Source: an uncultured candidate division WPS-2 bacterium (lineage in GTDB: Bacteria > Vulcanimicrobiota > Vulcanimicrobiia > Vulcanimicrobiales > Vulcanimicrobiaceae). From it: 7,265 nt of DNA. A model generated the notes under the pieces. That model was not told the DNA's origin. It searched no databases and saw only the letters and a program-made list of their open reading frames with translations. Shown in pieces: positions 4,755 to 7,265 of this stretch. Positions within the stretch are counted from its first letter, which is position 1. Every line of letters starts with the position of its first letter. The translations under genes were made by a program, and so were the position numbers. Location of the stretch: NCBI GenBank assembly GCA_937927945.1, contig CALEYW010000023.1, forward strand, positions 1-7,265, in the 5' to 3' direction.

Positions 4755-6470
4755 ATGGCAACGATCGCACCCGGAGTGAAAACCGGCCCGTACCACGCGG
4801 TACTCGATCACATCCACCCCGAGCCGACCAGCTTCATCCGCAAGTACATCTTCTCGATCGATCACAAGGTCATCGGGATCCAGTACATGATCACGGGCGG
4901 GCTGTTCTTCCTGATCGCCGGCATGCTGGCCGAGGTGATCCGCTACACGCTCCTCCAGCCGAACGGGCAGATGGGCATAAGCGCGGCGACCTATAACCAG
5001 GTGTACTCGATGCACGGGTCGGCGATGGTGTGGATGGTCATCATCCCGCTGGTGACCGGAGCATTCGGCAACTTCGTGATGCCGCTGCAGATCGGGGCGC
5101 GCGACGTCGCCTTCCCCTGGCTGAACTTGCTGGCGTTCTGGATGTTCCCGGTCGCGGGCATCATCTTGTTCAGCTCGTTCCTGGTGGGCGCGCCGGACGC
5201 CGGTTGGACCGAGTACCCGCCGATCTCGCTGCAGGGACCGCCCGGAACCACGATGTGGTGCATCGCGATCTTCCTGATCGGCATCAGCTCGACGCTGACC
5301 GGGATCAACTTCATCGTCACGATCTACAAGATGCGCGCGCCGGGCATGACGCTCACCCGCATGCCGCTCTTCGTGTGGGCGCAGTTCGCGACTGCCGGCC
5401 TCTCGTTCATCGCGACGACGGCACTGGCCGCCGCGCTGCTCGCGCTCTTCTGCGAGCGCGTTTTCGGCGTTCCGTTCTACGACCCGTCGCGCGGCGGCTC
5501 GCCCGTGCTGTGGCAGCACATGTTCTGGTTCTACTCGCACCCGGCCGTCTACATCATGATCCTGCCGGCGTTCGGAATCGTCTCGGAAGTGCTGCCGACG
5601 TTCTCGCGCAAGCCGATCTTCGGCTACAAGATGATCGCGTTCTCGTCGGTCGCGATCGCGCTGCTGGGCTTCTCGGTCTGGGCGCACCACATGTTCACCT
5701 CGGGGATGGTGCCGTGGCTCCAACTCCCGTTCATGATCATCACGATGGTCATCGCGATCCCGACCGGGGTCAAGATCTTCTCGTGGATGGCGACGCTGTG
5801 GGGCGGCTCGATCCGCTGGACGACGCCGATGCTGTTTGCAACCGGCTTCTTGATCACGTTCACCTGCGGCGGCCTGACCGGCTTCTTCTTGGCCGCCGTC
5901 CCGGCCGACTATCACGAACACGGAACGTACTTCGTCGTCGCGCACTTCCACTACGTGCTCTACGGCGGCTCGGTGATGGGGCTCTTCGCCGGCGTCTACT
6001 ACTGGTGGCCGAAGATGACCGGGCGCATGTACAACGAGGCGATGGGGCAGTGGCACTTCTGGATCACGTTCATCGCGTTCAACTGCACCTTCATGCCGAT
6101 GCACTGGCTAGGGCTGATGGGGATGCCGCGGCGCGTGCCGATCTACGATCCCTCGCCGTGGTACGTGTTCTGGAATCAGTTCGCCTCGATCTCGTCGTTC
6201 GTGCTGGCCGGCTCGATGCTGCTGTTCGCCTACAACCTGTGGTCGAGCTTCCGTAGCGGAAAGATCGCCGGACCGAATCCATGGGGCGCGCGAACGCTCG
6301 AGTGGATGATCAGCTCGCCGGCGCCGTACTACAACTTCAAGAAGATTCCGGCCGTGCTGGCGACGCCGTACGACTTCGGGAACCCGCTGCCGTATCTCGG
6401 GCTCGAGGCTGCGGAGGGCGCGACCGAAGCGACCCCGACGCACAGCTCGCATCCGGTCCCCACGTATTAG
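4755..6470 (+). CDS. coxA: Cytochrome c oxidase subunit I, A2-type heme-copper oxidase
   Basis: This is the catalytic subunit, which reduces O2 to water at a heme a3-CuB site and pumps protons. At 571 residues, with about twelve membrane helices, it is of normal length. Ligands are visible: H87 (heme a, in SMHGSAMVW), H262, H311 and H312 (CuB), Y266 (His-linked tyrosine), H397 (heme a3) and H399 (heme a, in VVAHFHYV). R459-R460 of GMPRR contact the propionates. K-channel residues T337 and K340 (TGVKIFSW) and D-channel entry D117 (ARDVAFP) are present. Helix VI reads WFYSHPAVY (258-266): Tyr-Ser and no Glu, the signature of A2-type enzymes rather than A1-type GHPEVY. H389 is followed by G390 where HDTYYVVAHFHY is usual, so one of the residues near the Mg site differs. 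Stop and RBS of the next gene overlap (TAGGAG). Confidence 0.97.
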   Translation: MATIAPGVKTGPYHAVLDHIHPEPTSFIRKYIFSIDHKVIGIQYMITGGLFFLIAGMLAEVIRYTLLQPNGQMGISAATYNQVYSMHGSAMVWMVIIPLVTGAFGNFVMPLQIGARDVAFPWLNLLAFWMFPVAGIILFSSFLVGAPDAGWTEYPPISLQGPPGTTMWCIAIFLIGISSTLTGINFIVTIYKMRAPGMTLTRMPLFVWAQFATAGLSFIATTALAAALLALFCERVFGVPFYDPSRGGSPVLWQHMFWFYSHPAVYIMILPAFGIVSEVLPTFSRKPIFGYKMIAFSSVAIALLGFSVWAHHMFTSGMVPWLQLPFMIITMVIAIPTGVKIFSWMATLWGGSIRWTTPMLFATGFLITFTCGGLTGFFLAAVPADYHEHGTYFVVAHFHYVLYGGSVMGLFAGVYYWWPKMTGRMYNEAMGQWHFWITFIAFNCTFMPMHWLGLMGMPRRVPIYDPSPWYVFWNQFASISSFVLAGSMLLFAYNLWSSFRSGKIAGPNPWGARTLEWMISSPAPYYNFKKIPAVLATPYDFGNPLPYLGLEAAEGATEATPTHSSHPVPTY

Positions 6471-6473
6471 GAG
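6469..6473 (+). promoter_or_regulatory. AGGAG ribosome binding site of coxC, 13 bases from ATG
   Basis: AGGAG overlaps the TAG stop of coxA and ends 13 bases before the ATG at 6487. Ribosomes finishing coxA would be placed directly over it, so coupling is likely. Confidence 0.5.
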
Positions 6474-6486
6474 CGCTGACGACATC

Positions 6487-7128
6487 ATGTCGGTCTCTGT
6501 CGCCAAACAGGGCTATAAGCTCGGTCACGGCCACGACGAGCACGATCACGAACAGGTGATCTACGAGGAGACGCGCGACATGCGCCTCCTCGGCTTCGTC
6601 CTGTTCCTGTGCTCCGACGTCGTGCTCTTCTCGTCGTTCATCTTCGCATACATCTACCTGCGCACGACGGTCGCCCCGATCTGGCCGCCGATGGTCGGCG
6701 GGCATCAGCTGCCGCGGCTCGACACGGCGTTCGCCGCGGTGAACTCGGTCGTGCTGTTCGGTTCCGGCGTCACGATGCACTATGCGCTGGAGAACTGGAA
6801 GCACGGTACGCGCAGCAAGTACAACCTCTTCATGGGGCTGACGATTCTGCTCGGCGCAATGTTCCTGGGCGGTCAAGCCTACGAGTACGCGCACGCGCAG
6901 ATCGGCGGCTGGGCCGGCAACACCTTCGGCGCGTCGTTCTTCACGCTGACCGGCATGCACGGGTTCCACGTCTTCGTCGGCGTGATCTTTCTCGCCGTGC
7001 TCTGGTGGCAGTCCTCACGGGCCGTCTACGACCACGAGCGCTTCTTCGGCCTCACCGCCGGAACGCTCTATTGGCACTTCGTCGACGTCATCTGGGTCGC
7101 ACTCTTCTTCCTGTTTTATTTGTGGTAA
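6487..7128 (+). CDS. coxC: Cytochrome c oxidase subunit III, short five-helix form
   Basis: Subunit III is an integral membrane protein that packs against subunit I, binds lipid and helps keep proton uptake active. At 213 residues this is the short form with five membrane segments, roughly 35-58, 81-103, 115-135, 149-172 and 192-212, instead of the seven of longer homologues. Conserved features are E133 in GGQAYEYAHA, TGMHGFHVFVG (155-165) and the closing YWHFVDVIWVALFF (195-208). The cytoplasmic-side N-terminus has a His/acid cluster, GHGHDEHDHE (13-22), absent from textbook forms. It is the last recognisable gene of the operon here. No subunit IV or assembly gene follows within the remaining 137 bases. 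Confidence 0.95.
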   Translation: MSVSVAKQGYKLGHGHDEHDHEQVIYEETRDMRLLGFVLFLCSDVVLFSSFIFAYIYLRTTVAPIWPPMVGGHQLPRLDTAFAAVNSVVLFGSGVTMHYALENWKHGTRSKYNLFMGLTILLGAMFLGGQAYEYAHAQIGGWAGNTFGASFFTLTGMHGFHVFVGVIFLAVLWWQSSRAVYDHERFFGLTAGTLYWHFVDVIWVALFFLFYLW

Positions 7129-7215
7129 CCACGTGATGAAAGCGACAATGGTGATGGAGCGAGCACAGCACAATCCCGGCAAGCCGAATCGTTCAATGCG
7201 AGCTCGGCCCGGGGG

Positions 7216-7260
7216 CCCCACGCAAAGCGTGGGGGGCGCGCAGCTCAGAGCGGAGCGCCC
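7216..7260 (+). terminator. GC-rich hairpins after coxC, possible transcription end
   Basis: CCCCACGC (7216-7223), AAA loop, GCGTGGGG (7227-7234) is a perfect 8-bp stem. GGGCGC (7234-7239) can also pair with GCGCCC (7255-7260), sharing one base with the first stem. No T-run follows, so this is not a standard intrinsic terminator. It could stall polymerase, protect the mRNA 3' end or be part of a dispersed repeat cut by the window edge. Nothing else recognisable lies in 7129-7265. Confidence 0.35.
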
Positions 7261-7265
7261 TTAAA

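Noticed and set aside
4710..6104. 464-codon minus-strand open frame
   Set aside because: It is antisense to coxA, with charged low-complexity translation; the sense strand is an unmistakable oxidase subunit.
7136..7264. 42-codon open frame after coxC
   Set aside because: It has no Shine-Dalgarno sequence, a charged low-complexity translation, and runs through the terminal hairpins; it is not a recognisable subunit IV.

Overview
This is a GC-rich bacterial window (by eye about two thirds G+C). All six protein genes lie on the plus strand and are tightly packed. Two short stretches hold no gene, one at each end. The combination of a cytochrome-c-fused A2-type oxidase, overlapping genes with GTG/TTG starts, and dispersed repeats would suit a poorly cultured high-GC lineage. 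Candidatus Eremiobacterota (WPS-2) is my guess, but the window contains no phylogenetic marker and I hold it weakly.

Region 1 (1-289) is non-coding. Positions 40-185 form a 146-bp nested palindrome. It has perfect 27-bp outer arms and three internal hairpins, and its two halves are related inverted copies of one unit. It looks like a dispersed non-autonomous repeat. A second stem-loop (242-282) overlaps the probable ribosome binding site of the first gene.

Region 2 (290-3543) holds four genes that each overlap the next by 4 or 8 bases. In order they are a PF12831-type FAD-dependent oxidoreductase, an 89-residue HExxH protein resembling a minimal ImmA/IrrE-type metallopeptidase, a BadF/BadG-type N-acetylglucosamine-kinase-like enzyme, and NanE (N-acetylmannosamine-6-phosphate 2-epimerase). 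The kinase and NanE together suggest amino-sugar use or wall-sugar recycling ending in GlcNAc-6-phosphate. The flavoprotein and the mini-protease are presumably co-translated with them, but their roles are unknown. The genes after the first start with GTG, TTG and GTG.

Region 3 (3619-7128) is a terminal-oxidase operon in the order subunit II, I, III. Subunit II carries a CuA site and a fused C-terminal cytochrome c (caa3 layout). Subunit I has the YSHPAVY motif of A2-type oxidases in place of the A1-type HPEVY. Subunit III is a short five-helix form with a His/Asp/Glu-rich N-terminus. Together they would oxidise cytochrome c, reduce O2 to water and pump protons across the cytoplasmic membrane. 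No clear terminator separates this operon from region 2.

Region 4 (7129-7265) holds GC-rich hairpins but no credible gene, and the window ends there. No RNA genes, CRISPR arrays, transposase genes or insertion sequences were seen. The least explained parts are the nested palindrome and the embedded mini-metallopeptidase.
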